The notes: generated by a model not told the origin, from the letters alone. A DNA stretch of 64,000 nt from Alligator mississippiensis (GCF_030867095.1 NC_081828.1:213286978-213350977); one strand, 5' to 3'; counted from the stretch's first letter, positions 34,877 through 46,983 are shown. Translations and numbers: made by a program.

Positions 34877-35181
34877 CAGGGGGCTCAGCCTCCAGCCTGC
34901 TGGCCAAGTCCAGCCCACAGAGCCATGGCATCTGGCCTGCAGGGCTTCCCACGGGGTGGGAAATTTGGCAGTGGGAAGTTACACAGCCAAACCTGCCCTG
35001 CTACCAAATTCCCCAGGTCCTTCACAGCTGGGTTGGGTCCAGGCTATGCTCCCTCCTCCCATGTGACAAGATTGGGGACAGGCCACGCTCCTTCTCCCTG
35101 CTCTGTGCAACTGGATCAGGCCCATGGAGGGACTGGGCAATGTTCATCTGGCCTATGAAGCAAAAAGGTTGAGCAGCCCTG
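34877..35181. mobile_element. hAT-like MITE, 305 bp, 8-bp TSD
   Basis: The flanks GGCTATAG (34869-34876) and GGCTATGG (35182-35189) agree at 7 of 8. Termini are CAGGGGGCTCAGCC and (reverse) CAGGGCTGCTCAACC. Contains GGTGGGAAATTTGGCAGTGGG, shared with the element at 27086-27425. Confidence 0.75.
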
Positions 35182-35219
35182 GGCTATGGTGTTTTTCTTC
35201 ACTTCCTGTACTAAACTGT

Positions 35220-35705
35220 GGGTGCATCTCCACAAGGTGTTTACTGTGGAGCTGCCTAATCAGCTCCACACTAAACATCTCAGCATCTATACGTGTGGCC
35301 CTATTAGGCCGCAGTAAACTAATACACTCAGCCATAGGTTAGTATTTGTAAATACGAGTGCTATCCTGCGGTAGAGTTTTTTAGTGTGCAGTGCACATAT
35401 AGACACTGACAGGGCTGGATGGGGCATGAGGGTGCTTCAGCATGGAGGCTGCCTGCTGGCTAGCCCCACACTGCTGGAGCACCTGCGTGCCTCAGTCAGC
35501 CCCTCCACAGCTTTTGAGCCAGGTCAGAGCAACCCTGGGCTGGCAGGCTGACCCCCCAGACCCCCTGCCAGCTGGGGCTGCCAGCTCAACGTGCTGCACT
35601 CCTGGGTGCACGTTCAAATGCAGTGCCCAGGAGCAATAAACTCCAGTGCAATATGCACTGGAGCATATTACTTTGAATTAATTGTGCATGTTAACATACC
35701 TTGTG
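35220..35705. mobile_element. TIR element of the GGGTGYRTCTACAC family (approximate right end)
   Basis: Starts GGGTGCATCTCCACAAGG and shares the TACAAGTGCTA-type and CAGGGCTGG..CCTGGGTGCA core with the copies at 36254 and 53436. The right terminus is eroded. Confidence 0.55.
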
Positions 35706-36253
35706 TCTACTAGTGTACAGTGCTCTTTTACCACCAGCTGCATTTCTTTAATGGGTTTAACTTATCTCTCTCTATATTGAATGACATCTTGGGAGAGGCT
35801 GCATATCTATAGCTTCCATGTGGGTTAACAGGACCTGAGGCACATGGCAGCTCTTAAGGTTTAGCCCAGCTGACTTCTTAACCAACTTCTCAAAACAACT
35901 GTTCTGGTTCTTGTCTATCCCTCTACAGTTTAAATAAAAGTCCTCTGCTTACCTTTGTTTTACAGGGCACAGACACCATCATTAAGGGTTAAGGGATCCT
36001 TCCAAAAGAGTAACTGCTAGCCCAGAGTTTAGCTATGTTGCTTGTTATTAGCATCCCCATAGTATAGGGGTCTTGTTCAGCTTAGTACAATGACCTTTTT
36101 TAAAACCACTATCAGCACTTACACATTTTCTCTACATAACCAGTATGCCCTCACTCAATGTACGTTAAAATGCATTAGAATTAAGATGAAATCCTTGATC
36201 ATTTGTAACCCAACAAACAGCCGCCTTTGAAATCTGTTACCTTTATAATCAGA

Positions 36254-36982
36254 GGGTACATCTACACATGCACTTTACAGCAGAGCTGATTAATTAGCTC
36301 TGCAGTAAAACTCCATTGTCTACACGTGCACTGGTATGCGGACACAGTAAATTAATTAACTCTGCCACAGGATAGTACTGATAGGAAGAGCACTATCCTA
36401 TGGCAGAGTAATTACCAGGCATGCTGGTTTTCTCTGATTAAAAACAATCCCAAATGTTCTGGGATAAATATAATATATCCCAAAATTAATATATATATAG
36501 TATTACATATAATTATATATAATATATAATTATATTGTGTATATAGATATAGATATTAGCAGTGTTTCATTTTAATCCTGGAAAAATGTGGATTTGGGGT
36601 TATTTTTTAAAATCAGAACGTTTGGGATTCTTTTTATCAGAGAAAACCAGGATCCCCGGCAATTATATATGCTGAAACGCATGTGTGGGTGGTGACCAGG
36701 GCTGGCTAGGGCATGACGGTGCTAAAGTGCAGGGGCTGCCTGCTGCACAGCTCCACACTTTAGCACTCTCGTGCCCCAGCCAGCCCACTGCTGCCACCCA
36801 CCAACACCTGGAGCCTGGGGCTGATCCCTTGAGGCTGCTGCCAGCCTGGGGCTGCTCTGCCCCAGCTCAAACTGCTGCAGTCCCGGGTGCACAGGCAAAC
36901 ACTGCACCCAGAAGCAGCTGACTCTGGCATGAGCTATGTGGGAGTTTATTGTTCCACGTGAACTGAATGTGTAGATGCACCC
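36254..36982. mobile_element. TIR element, 729 bp, 3-bp TSD AGA
   Basis: The left end is GGGTACATCTACACATGC; the right end reversed is GGGTGCATCTACACATTC. AGA is duplicated at 36251-36253 and 36983-36985. The core contains an AT-rich TATATAT stretch and a GC-rich segment that encodes nothing. The superfamily is uncertain; a 3-bp duplication suits PIF/Harbinger-like elements. Confidence 0.75.
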
Positions 36983-36989
36983 AGACTGT

Positions 36990-37055
36990 ATCTGATGAAG
37001 TGAGCTCAGGCTCACAAAAACTTATCTTATACATCTCTGAGTTTCAAAATCTACC
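36990..37055. repeat. Fragment of a palindromic GATGAAGTGAGC...CTCAC repeat
   Basis: CTGATGAAGTGAGCTCAGGC then CTCACAAAAACTTATC is the core of a repeat I know from turtles and crocodilians. A second piece lies at 45210-45280. Confidence 0.45.
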
Positions 37056-38009
37056 CTGACTCCGACCTTCACAATCACCAGTTCCACTTTCTGAATGTCC
37101 CTTCATGTCGCCCATACAAGAACCATCTTTGTTTAGCTTCTATAACCTAATGAAATTACTGCCCAAGCCAGTATGGCTGCAAATACTAGAAGAAAGTATT
37201 ATTTTTTTAGTTCATATGAGTCAATGCAGTTGGGAAAACCCCAATAAAATCCTCCTGCGGTCCCTTTATCAACGTTTCACCCAAGAATCAGGAAGCCGTT
37301 CTTTTCTCTCGGAAGCAGAACAGGGAGCAAACAAAGTCAGACAGGGTCGGGTGTCAGTAGCAATTCAACAAACTTAAGAGTTCAGTCCTGCAAAGAGCTG
37401 AGAACCCTTAACCCTCACTGAATTCACTGTCATAATTTTAGCACAAGTCTTGCAATATTTAGTGTTTGACTTAAAGTTCAGGCTTCTGGGCTCACGATGT
37501 TATGTAAAAATCCAAACTTCCAATTTCATAATTTAAGTAAGCTTTCACAGAGACAGGGTAGAGTTTGGGAATGTGAATCCTGAGGCATCAAAAGCAAAAG
37601 GAAGATAAAAAGAGCCCAACTTTTAAAAAAAATTTCATGTCCCACCTTTCTTTTTTAAAATAAATGTCATTATTTACGTGGGCCTGGCTTGTGCATTTTG
37701 ATTGCTTAGGGATGTCAATGCTGCATATATGTATTGGGAAGGGATAGACAGAGTTTAGATGACTCATCTCCTCTTGTCCACGGCTAATGAGTTTGCTACC
37801 ATTATTCCTGGGAGGAAAGAGAAGCCGCCTTATAGTAGGCTTCATCACTGGCACAAAGTTTCTCATGTTAATAAAAAGTGTGCACTGAAAGATAAGATAA
37901 AGTGGCCAAACACCTCAAAACATTTTCCGTGGTGATTCACTCGAACACAAAAATTGTTTGCTTCCACTGTTAACACCCAATGGCTACATTTGTTTCCTGC
38001 AAATATTCT

Positions 38010-38424
38010 CGGGGATGTTGGTTTAAGGACATAGCAGACAAGGTTCTTTGGGTAAATGAGGGGAAAAAGAGTAAAAAGAGGGGAGTGTTGATGGATGATA
38101 AACCTCATTTTATGTAGCTACATTTTATCACCAGTCAACATTCCCCACTTTTGTGTTTCCCCTCCCCCCGCAGCCTACCTGTCTCGCACCAATTAACTCC
38201 CATCCCCTCTGATCTTCCCTGCCCCACATTTGCATTTTCACAGACCTGGATTTTGCATATTGGTTTAAGCTTCTATTCCACCCGAGAGCACACAAACGCC
38301 AGCACACTCTCCCTACGCCCGAAGAAGGGTGTTTGTGACCAAAAGCTTGTAACAAGCAATTTTTCCAACTATTTAGCTGATCTAATAAAAGATATCACAC
38401 TTACTCAAAGAACGTTGTCTGCCA
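38010..38424 (-). mobile_element. Palindromic retroposed repeat, copy 3 (longest)
   Basis: CAAATATTCT is duplicated exactly at 38000-38009 and 38425-38434. Read on the minus strand it begins at a truncated TGGCAGACAACGTTC and ends at AAACCAACATCCCCG. The interior at about 38060-38320 is unlike the shorter copies and includes the CCCGAAGAAGGGTGTTTGTG loop; it may show the full-length form. Confidence 0.8.
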
Positions 38425-38438
38425 CAAATATTCTAGCA

Positions 38439-39785
38439 CAGGGGTTTTCAACCTTTTTAAAAAAGTGTACCCCTTCTGCTTCAAAGTTTCAGCTCATGTA
38501 CCCCTTTATAGTTTTTCTTGTTTTTAAGGGGAGGGGAGCAGATCGAGGCACCTGTGGTGAGGGAGGGAGTGGGGCTGGGGCGGGGGCTGGGGCAGAGGTA
38601 GGCACTGCACAGCTGGGGCAGAGTGTGGGACAGAGCCATGAGAGCTGTTCATCTTGGGGATGTGGTGGGGGGGTGGCTCCTGCCACTGCGTGCACCCCGG
38701 CAGAGGTGTCAGGGCCATGTACCCCCCTGATCTGTGCACGGGGCAGAGACAGCTCCTGCTGCAGCCTGGACTCTGCACCCTGCTGCCTCTGCCCTAAGAG
38801 CTGTGAGATACCATGTGCTTGCTACCACCGTGCGGGCAGTACACAGACACACACACACAAAGACTCAGACACAGACACACACGCAGACAGAGACACACAC
38901 CCACATGCAGACCCACACATATGTAGATGTAGGCACAGAAACACAGACACACACACAGATGCAGATACAGACACAGACACACACAAACGCAGATGCACAC
39001 ACAGACACACACAGGCAGATGCAGACACAGACACACACACGTAGACACACACATGGAGACATGCACACAGATACACACACACATGCAGACACGCACACAC
39101 AGAGGCGCGCGCGCACACGCACAGACACACATGCAGACACAGATACGCGCAGACAGAGGCAGACACAGATGCACAGATGCAGACACACATGAACACACAC
39201 AAACACACGCAGATGCAGACGCACACACAGACACCCCCTATCCCACCCCAACAGGTAAGTGTGTGTGAGGGGAAGGGGCATGGGGGGGCCAGATCGAGAA
39301 TGGGAGGGTGGGGGGAGTGTGTTTTTGTGCCCACTTCCAGGAGCAGGGTCAGGGGGGTGAGGGCAGCGGTGCCCCTCTGCGGGCCACACAGGCACCACCC
39401 ATATGGATGGGGGGCTGGGGCTTGCACGCGGCCGCTGCCGCCACCCACCAGCTCACTCTGCTGCCACTGCTGAGCCCTGCACCGCTTTCCCACAGCCGGT
39501 TGCACGTGCAACTCCGTGGGCTGCTGACGGGCCTCACGGCTGGCCAGTTGTGCACAACCTATCAGCAGCCCATGAAGCCTCATGTGTGACTGGCTGTGGA
39601 AAGACCCCCCCTCTCCCCCCTAGCCGGGTGGTGCCAAAAGCAAAGTAAGGGAACGCACTGGGGAAGACACTGTCACCGCGCCTAAGGGCATGCTCCGTCC
39701 CCGCCTGTGTGCCCATCCACGCATACCCCCTATGGCCTTTTTAAGTACCCATTGGGGTATGCATACCCCCGGTTGAAAGCCCCTG
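38439..39785. mobile_element. hAT-like element, about 1.35 kb, carrying a CA-rich array
   Basis: The ends are CAGGGGTTTTCAACC and (reverse) CAGGGGCTTTCAACC, 14 of 15. Subterminal GTACCCCTT and GGGGTATGCAT motifs are mirrored. I could not see a clean 8-bp duplication. The core holds a roughly 400-bp array of ACACACAGACAC variants, which yields misleading ORFs up to 297 codons. Confidence 0.75.
38837..39240. repeat. CACAGA-type minisatellite
   Basis: Irregular units of CACACAGA/CAGACGCA without a fixed period, in alternating purine-pyrimidine context. It lies inside the hAT-like element. Confidence 0.85.
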
Positions 39786-41224
39786 CCGTACAGCAACATG
39801 TAGACACACCCACAGACATGCTATAGAAATGGTCCCTGTGTCGAAACTGAAGGCCACTTTGTAGACATTAGGCTAAGGTAGGACAAAGAAGGGGCCAAAA
39901 ATCTACTTTTACATATTTCCAATAGCCCAAATGCTATGTGCAAATATGTAGTTTACCAGAGCTGGGAGAGCAATGGAAGTAAGCAAGAGGCTATGAAGCA
40001 ATCACCGTAGCACTGGTCTGTTTTGGCTCTTATTCACTCTGTCTCCCTGCATAGCATCCAAATACCTGGATTTTATGCAGTCAGAGAGGGTATCACCTGA
40101 AAAATAGGATTCGAAAGGCAACGTATTCTTGATTCTAAAAGTGCAATTGATCTAATTACAGCACAAAAACTGATCCCCACCCCCAGTCAAAACTAACCAT
40201 ATCAGTTCAGTTTTTGCATGTGCTAACAACGAACTGCACATAAAATCTACAAAGCTGAGAATGATAGGCAGAAAGCTTGACAGATAACTTCAGTGGGCAA
40301 ATCACTTCATAAAACCTTAAAACAGAAAAAGAGGATACATATCTATCGATGACTTTGGTTGCTGTGAATTACTAGCTCTGCTCTTACTTTTGCAGTTGTT
40401 GTAATTTTGTCATATTTCTTGCTCTACGTTTTCACATCTTATCTGGAGATTTCCTATGTTGGTGCGGGCTAGTTCAATGGGTGCTGCTTAGGTACCCGAT
40501 TTCATTTCCTCCTTTATTTTGCTGTAACCGACACAAAAATCGCCTGTAGAGAGAAGGGGTGTGAGTATATGACATGATGACACAAGTCCAGTTCAATAAA
40601 TGCAAAGGATCAGAAAATGTTCTCAAATAGAACAGTTTCAGGCCACAGCTGTCTGGAAGCGAATCTCCTACGGACATTGCATTTGGAAACTGATTTATGC
40701 AGTGCTGTGGCATGGAAGAAAGTGGGAAGAAAGTTGGAGGGTAAAGCCAAAAAGAAGAGACACAAAGTGAGAGGCTTAAACAGATGCTGTGTTAGAGGGT
40801 GAGCAATTTTAATTAGGCTATTAGGTGGAGACTATGGGGTGTATACTGCTCTCATTCATCTTGCAGTGAGAATTTCACACAGTGACACTGAGACTTTGCC
40901 ACCAATAAATGAGAGAACAGGGACATGTTTGAGAAACACCTGCACCTGAACAACTAATTGGCCTGATCTAACATCTAATGAGGCCAATGGAAAACCTGCT
41001 ATTAACCTTAATGGCTGTTGGATCAAGACTTTGTCTAGGTTATTTAGATCAGACTGACCAAGTCACCATATGATTCAGAAATCATACCTGAAGCCTAATT
41101 ATATTGTCCTGAATGTGATCTACTAATATTGGCTACTAAGGGTGTTTATATACTTGATGATGTCACCATGTACACATGATGAAAATTTCCCTTTGTGTGG
41201 CTTAATGGCATTACATTTTACATG

Positions 41225-41830
41225 TACATGAGTTTGGGGGGGGGTTAAATGAGTTTACATTGTCACAAACTAAGCCACATCCTGATGTAGCTTAGTTTGC
41301 AGCATTGCAACTTGGAATGTTGCAGCCATTAATCTGTCAGCTCGCCCCCCGGCTGTGGGAGAGGTGGGCAGGCTCTGCCAAAAAAAAGGATCAGGCCCCT
41401 CACCACTTCTGCTTTCAAAAGGTGCCTGCAGCCTTCAGGACACCTGGGGCCACCCGGGAATGGGCTGGCTTGCCCCTGGGGCAGCACAGGGGGGCAGCAG
41501 GAGGGTGCTTGGGTATGCTGGTGGCTGGAGAAGGTGGCAGGGGCAGTGCACAAGGTGCTGGAAGCCCAGGTAAGCTCAGGGAAGAATTGGACCATGTGCC
41601 TCCAAGCTGGGGCACCACCCAGCCCACTAGTAGCCTGCCCAGGCAGCCCCAGGGGGCACCACTGCTTCAGTGGGATGGATTGAGGCTGCCCACAGCTCAA
41701 AGGCTACTTGGACCACCGGCAGCTCACCTCCCCTGGCCATGGGGGAGGTGGGCAGGCTCCACTGGAAAAAAAAAGATCAGGCTCCTTGCTGCTTCTGCCT
41801 TCAGCAGGCACCTGCAGCTACCAAGACAAT
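41225..41830. repeat. Block with two direct GC-rich units
   Basis: GAGGTGGGCAGGCTC then AAAAAAA-GATCAGGC and CTGCTTTCAAAAGGTGCCTGC at 41360-41430 recurs at 41743-41815. It is likely part of a transposon whose ends I cannot resolve. Confidence 0.45.
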
Positions 41831-42189
41831 CGTGTATACAGTGACAGAAAAATAAAACCCACCGTTTCAGTTAAAAACTCACCATTTCAGTGTAGAGGGC
41901 ATAGAATGCAACCCTGAAGGAATAAACCCCCATCACGTGCACAAGCGCCCTAATGCTCCAGTTCAGTTTAAAAGAAGACAGAGGGAAATATTGTCTAATG
42001 CAGACAAGGAAGGGAGGGAGGGAGGAAGGAAGAGAAGGTTTATCACCATGGAATTTTCCTGGCAGAAGGCAGCAAAGAACTGCACTGTATAACTGTATAA
42101 CTGTACTAACTAAATCAGAGACCCTAAGCTTCTGTAGGCAGAAGTTTACTTAATTAGATGCTATGAAGGGACCACAGGAAGTGTTGTTG

Positions 42190-42350
42190 GCCCTTCGTGG
42201 GCGAAGATGACCACATCCAGCAGGGGGAGGGGAGGGGAGAAGAGAGAAAAAAGTGGGAAAGAAAAAGGGAAGGGGTAAAAGAGAACAGGAGAAAGAAGGA
42301 AACAGGGAAAAAAAGGGAAAGGGAAGAGAACAAAATGGGGGTGGAGGCTA
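42190..42350. repeat. Purine-rich (GA) tract
   Basis: About 160 bp almost wholly A and G on the plus strand, directly downstream (on the minus strand) of the LINE coding remnants. Confidence 0.7.
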
Positions 42351-42429
42351 GGTCATGTGAGTATGTAGGTGACTCATAAGTCCGATCTTTGCTTTGGACA
42401 ATCTGCTGCAGCAAGGACAGAGAGTGATG

Positions 42430-43910
42430 AGGACTGGATACGGGAGGTTTTCGTTTTCCTGGCTGTGCATTTCTTTATTGCTTCTGCCGTGTGTTGCTGT
42501 TCAAAGGCCAATGCTCCAGTCTAGATTTGGGACCTCCATGATGGACCGTTATGAGTGATTTCCTCCCACAGCTCTGGGTCACTGCCAAAACTCTTTAGGG
42601 ACACCTTTAGGGTGTCCTTGTACTGTTTCTTTGGTGCGCCGCAAAAGCGTACTCCATTTGACAGTTCACCATAGAAGACTTTATTTGGCAGGCAAGTGTC
42701 AGGCATTCTTGAGAGGTGGCCGGCCCATCTTAGCTGTGCCGGGTTCAGCAGGGTGTGAATATTGGGGAGAGCTGATCTTCCGAGCAACTCAGTGTCCGGG
42801 ATCTTGTCCTGCCCCTTGATCTTTAGTATCTTTCATAGGCAGGACAGGTGGAAGTGGTTTAGTTTCTTGGCATGACGCTAGTAAATGGTCCAGGTTTCAG
42901 TCATAAAGGAAGGTCAGAAGGATGATGGCTTCATAAACCTTCAGTTTTGTCAACATTTTGATGCCTCTGTGGTCCCAGACTGACTTATGGAGTCTGCCAA
43001 AGGCCACGCTAGCTTTTGCTAATCTCTCATTGACTTCGTCATCAATGTGGACAGCACGGGAGAGCATGCTGCCTAAATAGGCACACTCGTCGACCATCGA
43101 CAGTTGTTGGCCTTTAACTGAAAGGTGTGGTTCTTGGGGTGTTGTGCCAGGTGCAGGTTGAAACATCACTTTGGTCTTCTTCGTGTTAATAGTGAGTACG
43201 AAGTTGTCACAGGCTGACAAGAGTAGATCCATGGATTGTTGCATGTCAGCCTGTGAGCCTGCAGATAACGCAGTCGTCAGCAAAGAGGAAGTCATGAAGC
43301 ATGGTTGTCTGGACATTGGAGCTTGCTCAGAGCCTGTACAGGTTGAAGATGTCTCCATCAAAACGGTACCTGATCCCTATACCAAGGTCATTATCTTGGA
43401 AGGCGTCCGACAGCATAGAAGAAAATACCATGCTGAAGAGGGTAGGTACAAGCACACAGCCCTGCTTGACGCCATTTGTGACCGGAAACGGGTCAGAGCA
43501 TTTGCCATTCACAAAGACATGTGCTATCATGACATTGTGGAACTGTCTAACTATATTGATGAATTTTTCAGGGCATCTGTACTTCTTCATGATTTCCCAG
43601 AGGCCTTCACTGTGTCAGTGTTTCCACGTCCTTTTCTGAAGCTGCATTGACTCTAGGCATTAGGTCATTTAGATGGGTGGTCAGCCAGTTGAGGAGGACT
43701 CTTGAGAGTATCTTTCCAGCAGCTGAGAGGAGGGAGATGCCCCTGTGGCTGTCACAGAGCTGGCGATTTCCCTTCATCTTGTACAGGTGGACAATGGAGG
43801 CATCCTTGAATTCTTGAGGGACTACCTCCTGTGACCACATACTGCAGAAGATCTCGGTTAGTTTCTCTGTAAGGCCATGACCACCTGATTTGTAGGCCAA
43901 CAGGAAGCAG
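42430..43910 (-). mobile_element. Non-CR1 LINE: reverse-transcriptase remnant, frameshifted
   Basis: Minus-strand frames in order: 43900-43607 (VVPQEFKDASIVHLYKMKGN, then HRGISLLSAAGKILSRVLLN); 43590-43327 (FPVTNGVKQGCVLVPTLFSM, then VFSSMLSDAF); 43361-42897 (LTINTKKTKVMFQPAPG, then AYLGSMLSRAVHIDDEVNER); 42787-42521 (LRWAGHLSRMPDTCLPNKVF). These are reverse-transcriptase motifs 2-9 and the C-terminal region of an RTE- or Jockey-like non-LTR element, clearly different from CR1. The catalytic aspartate box falls in a damaged junction near 43.3 kb. At least three frame breaks, so it is inactive. Confidence 0.85.
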
Positions 43911-44100
43911 AGTTTCTAAATAGAAAGTAGTTATTCAAATACAAAGGATAGGGAAACAGGAGGAAAAAAGAAGGGAGAATGCTGGGAGATGCAAAGTGGT
44001 TAGGAGAGAGAAAAACAAACCAATTAACCCACTGAGGGGTACAGGGGTTACAAAAGCTAATCCAGATAGTGGGTAAAGAATTCATAGTCTTGGTTTAGGT

Positions 44101-44931
44101 CAAGGGTGGGCAATTATTTCAGTTGGCAGGACACGTAACGAGTTTTGATGAGCTGTCATGCAATCTTTCAGAAGATTATCGTATATTTAAAATCAACCAT
44201 CTTCTACAACATATTTGAATTTTATTACAAAATGTATTTTTTGTCCTGAGTTATGTTTGAGTCGTGTATATAGAGGTGATTTCATAATAGCTCAGAATAA
44301 AGTCTTACTCTTGGATCTTGTGTTTGGAGGGGTGGGAGAGGTGGAGGGGTAGGGGGGCTGTCCATGCACTAAGTCCCAAGACCCAGCTGGGGGGCAGGGG
44401 ATGTGTGCAGCAGAGCTCACTCGGGTGGTGCGTTGCTTGCACCCACCCTGACCCTGACCCTGGCCAGTGTGCTCAGCTTCCCAGTGGGGCTGCCTTTCAT
44501 GCACTCAGTTGCTCACAGATGGCTGCTCATCACACCCAGCAGGTAGAATGAGTAGAAGACAGCCAGGAGCTAGGGATGGAGTCCCATACACTGGGACAGG
44601 AGCTGCCTGGCTGCAGCTTTCCCCCACCCACCACCACTTCCCCATGCTTCCTATCACCGGGAGCAGCACAGTAGGGGCAGGAGGAGGAGGAGTCACTGGA
44701 GGTGGGAGGAGCCAAGCAATACTGGGGTAGCTGGAGCAGCAGCGGGAGCATCCATGCCAGGAAGCTGCGCATGCGGGCCAGGGCTGGGGTGATGCCGTCA
44801 GCGATGTCGTGGGGCGGGTGTGGGCTGGAGTGCAGGGGAGGCTGCCCTGGGCAGGGCTTGACCCCATGCAGAGCAGATACAGTCAGTTGGTGGGCCAGAT
44901 CCAGCCCGCAGCTATATTTTGCCCACCCTGA
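44101..44931. mobile_element. hAT-like element, 831 bp, decayed 8-bp TSD
   Basis: The left end is CAAGGGTGGGCAATT, the right end reversed CAGGGTGGGCAAAAT. The flanks GTTTAGGT (44093-44100) and ATTTAGGC (44932-44939) agree at 6 of 8. An AT-rich left part (TTTATTACAAAATG) is followed by a GC-rich right part. ORFs to 153 codons are spurious. Confidence 0.75.
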
Positions 44932-45439
44932 TTTAGGCCATACTAAACACAATCCAGTTTGTAGATGATTTCTTGTTCTGCGATCTCCCATTCGAGTTCA
45001 TTTGTAACGTTTTGCTTTCTTACCACAGCTATTCTGAGGTTAGCAGTGGGATATCCAGGGAGGTTACAATGTTCTGCCCCAGGCTTGTATTTCTTTCTGG
45101 AACAGATATCAAATCAGTGCTCTTTTATTCTTTTCTTCCTCTCCTTTTGCTACCCTTTTTAGTCGCATCACTGCTTCCTCTTTAGAAGCTCTGCTTCCTA
45201 AAATCCCTTCATAGCAACTGATGAAGTAAGCCTGCTTACAAAAGTTTATGCAGGTCTGATTTAGTCTATAAGGTGCAAATCTATCCTGCCTTCTGCTTAG
45301 ATAATTTAAATTCAGAAAGTTATAAGCATTGGAAAGATGTTTATTGTACCTGCAGTACAGCAAGGATGTATCTCACCCATAGAATAAATCTACTTAATGC
45401 TAAGAAATTGCTGCAATCCCTGCAAGAGAAAGGTGTTTT

Positions 45440-45545
45440 CCTATATATAGACTATGTGCCTAGGGCCTTGGCACACTGGTCATTTGATCCGAAAATGGAG
45501 CTCTGTTGATGGACAGGCACTGACTTCACCTTCATGATATATTCA
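45440..45545 (-). repeat. Dispersed repeat, copy B
   Basis: Inverted partner of 32380-32530: reversed it reads ATGAAGGTGAAGTCAGTGCC, CAGAGCTCCATTTTCGG and AAATGACCAGTGTGCCAAGG. Confidence 0.6.
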
Positions 45546-46941
45546 GTCTGTCCTTTTTCTCATTCTTTATTCATTTTTATTCACAGTCATTGATTATATC
45601 AGTAGCCACGTGCTCACTGACATTTGCTTTGACAGATCTGGCTCTGTATTATGATTCTAGTTGACGCTAATAACCGCACAGCTGAATTTCCTCATGGTTT
45701 GTTCTTTAATATGCCATTAGCACTTCATTTATTACTGGCAATAGGAGAAAAAGTCTAGTTATTCATTATTTCTCTCACAAGGATCAGCCAATATTTTCAG
45801 ATAAATATCTTCCAACACTGAGCAGCATAACCAAAACTAATTGGGTGTAGAGGACTATAATACAGCTAATTTCCCAATTGATCTATTATTTCCTTTTACA
45901 GAATGGATTGACAAAAGCACTACATATCAGAACACCTTTCCCAAGATGATCATGGACTACCGTTTATTCTGAGTTAGGTGACAAATCTGTGCTTATACAT
46001 GGTCCTCTTGTTGATTCAATGGGAAGAAAGACAGCAATAGAAATTACTTAAGGTGAGGACTTTTTTTAAATAAAATCTATTACATTAGTAGAGCCAGTTT
46101 CTACCCTCAGTTACCTCAATATATGCCTGGCTTTATACCCAGGAAAGTGAAGGTCCTGTCTTACAGTATTAAGTAACTGTTACGTACCTTACATGGCAAA
46201 TTTTGAACCCGCTGAAGTCAAAGGAAGATTCTTCATTAACTTCGGGAGAGGCAAAATTTGGCATAGTGCACAGAAAATAGTTAATGTCTTTATTTCCTTT
46301 GAAAATTGCCCCTGCACTTTAATTTGATTCACACGGCAATTACTTCCATTAGAGCATCAAACATTAAGTTAAAAGTACATTTACAGTATGCCATAAAATC
46401 CTAAGCAATCCTTGCTTATTTATAACAACAACCACTATCTGTTAGACAACCGTGGCAGCACTATTTATAATATCTTTACAATAATTAGCATTCCTCTCTG
46501 CTGAAACAAGCCTTTGGACTGCAATTCAAACGATGGCTCTTGCTCTAATCGCATAAATTTGGGGTTCTAGAATTTACAGTGCAAAATAAATGCCAGTCCT
46601 CGTATTTATATGTACACATTTTGATTTTATTTTTAGTTCCTTGGTTTATCATAAGATCAATTGTTCCCATGCAGAGATATAAACAAGGGTCCTCGCTAGA
46701 TCACGCTGACAGTTTTATAGGTTTTTCTACCTACAGAGATCTTTTAGCATCAAATTAAGTGAGGTCGAGTCTTCTGAACTCTCTGAACAAGTAATTTGCC
46801 GTGGCTGCAGAATATAGAAATCGTTGTTCCCAAATAGATCAATGCAGCATCCTGTGACTGACGACGGCCAGTGTTACATGCTTTAAAAGAGAATTCAACC
46901 CTTCCCCCTCATAGAAGGTAGATGTGGGCTTACACACTAAG

Positions 46942-46942
<1 letters not shown>

Positions 46943-46981
<39 letters not shown>
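46943..46981 (+). repeat. (CA)n microsatellite, about 19 units
   Basis: Perfect CA run. It gives spurious His-Thr and Val-Cys frames. Confidence 0.95.

Positions 46982-46983
<2 letters not shown>

Noticed and set aside
38151..39044. 297-codon plus-strand ORF
   Set aside because: Half is DTHTQTH-type repeat from the CA minisatellite; the rest runs through two transposable elements.
38837..39240. Possible CRISPR-like array
   Set aside because: The repeats are simple CA-type units with no conserved repeat-spacer period, in a vertebrate genome.
38439..39785. A clean 8-bp target duplication for this element
   Set aside because: TTCTAGCA and CCGTACAG do not match, so the element is called on its inverted ends only.
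41305..41844. 179-codon plus-strand ORF
   Set aside because: It spans two direct GC-rich repeat units with poly-A tracts; antisense frames are equally open.
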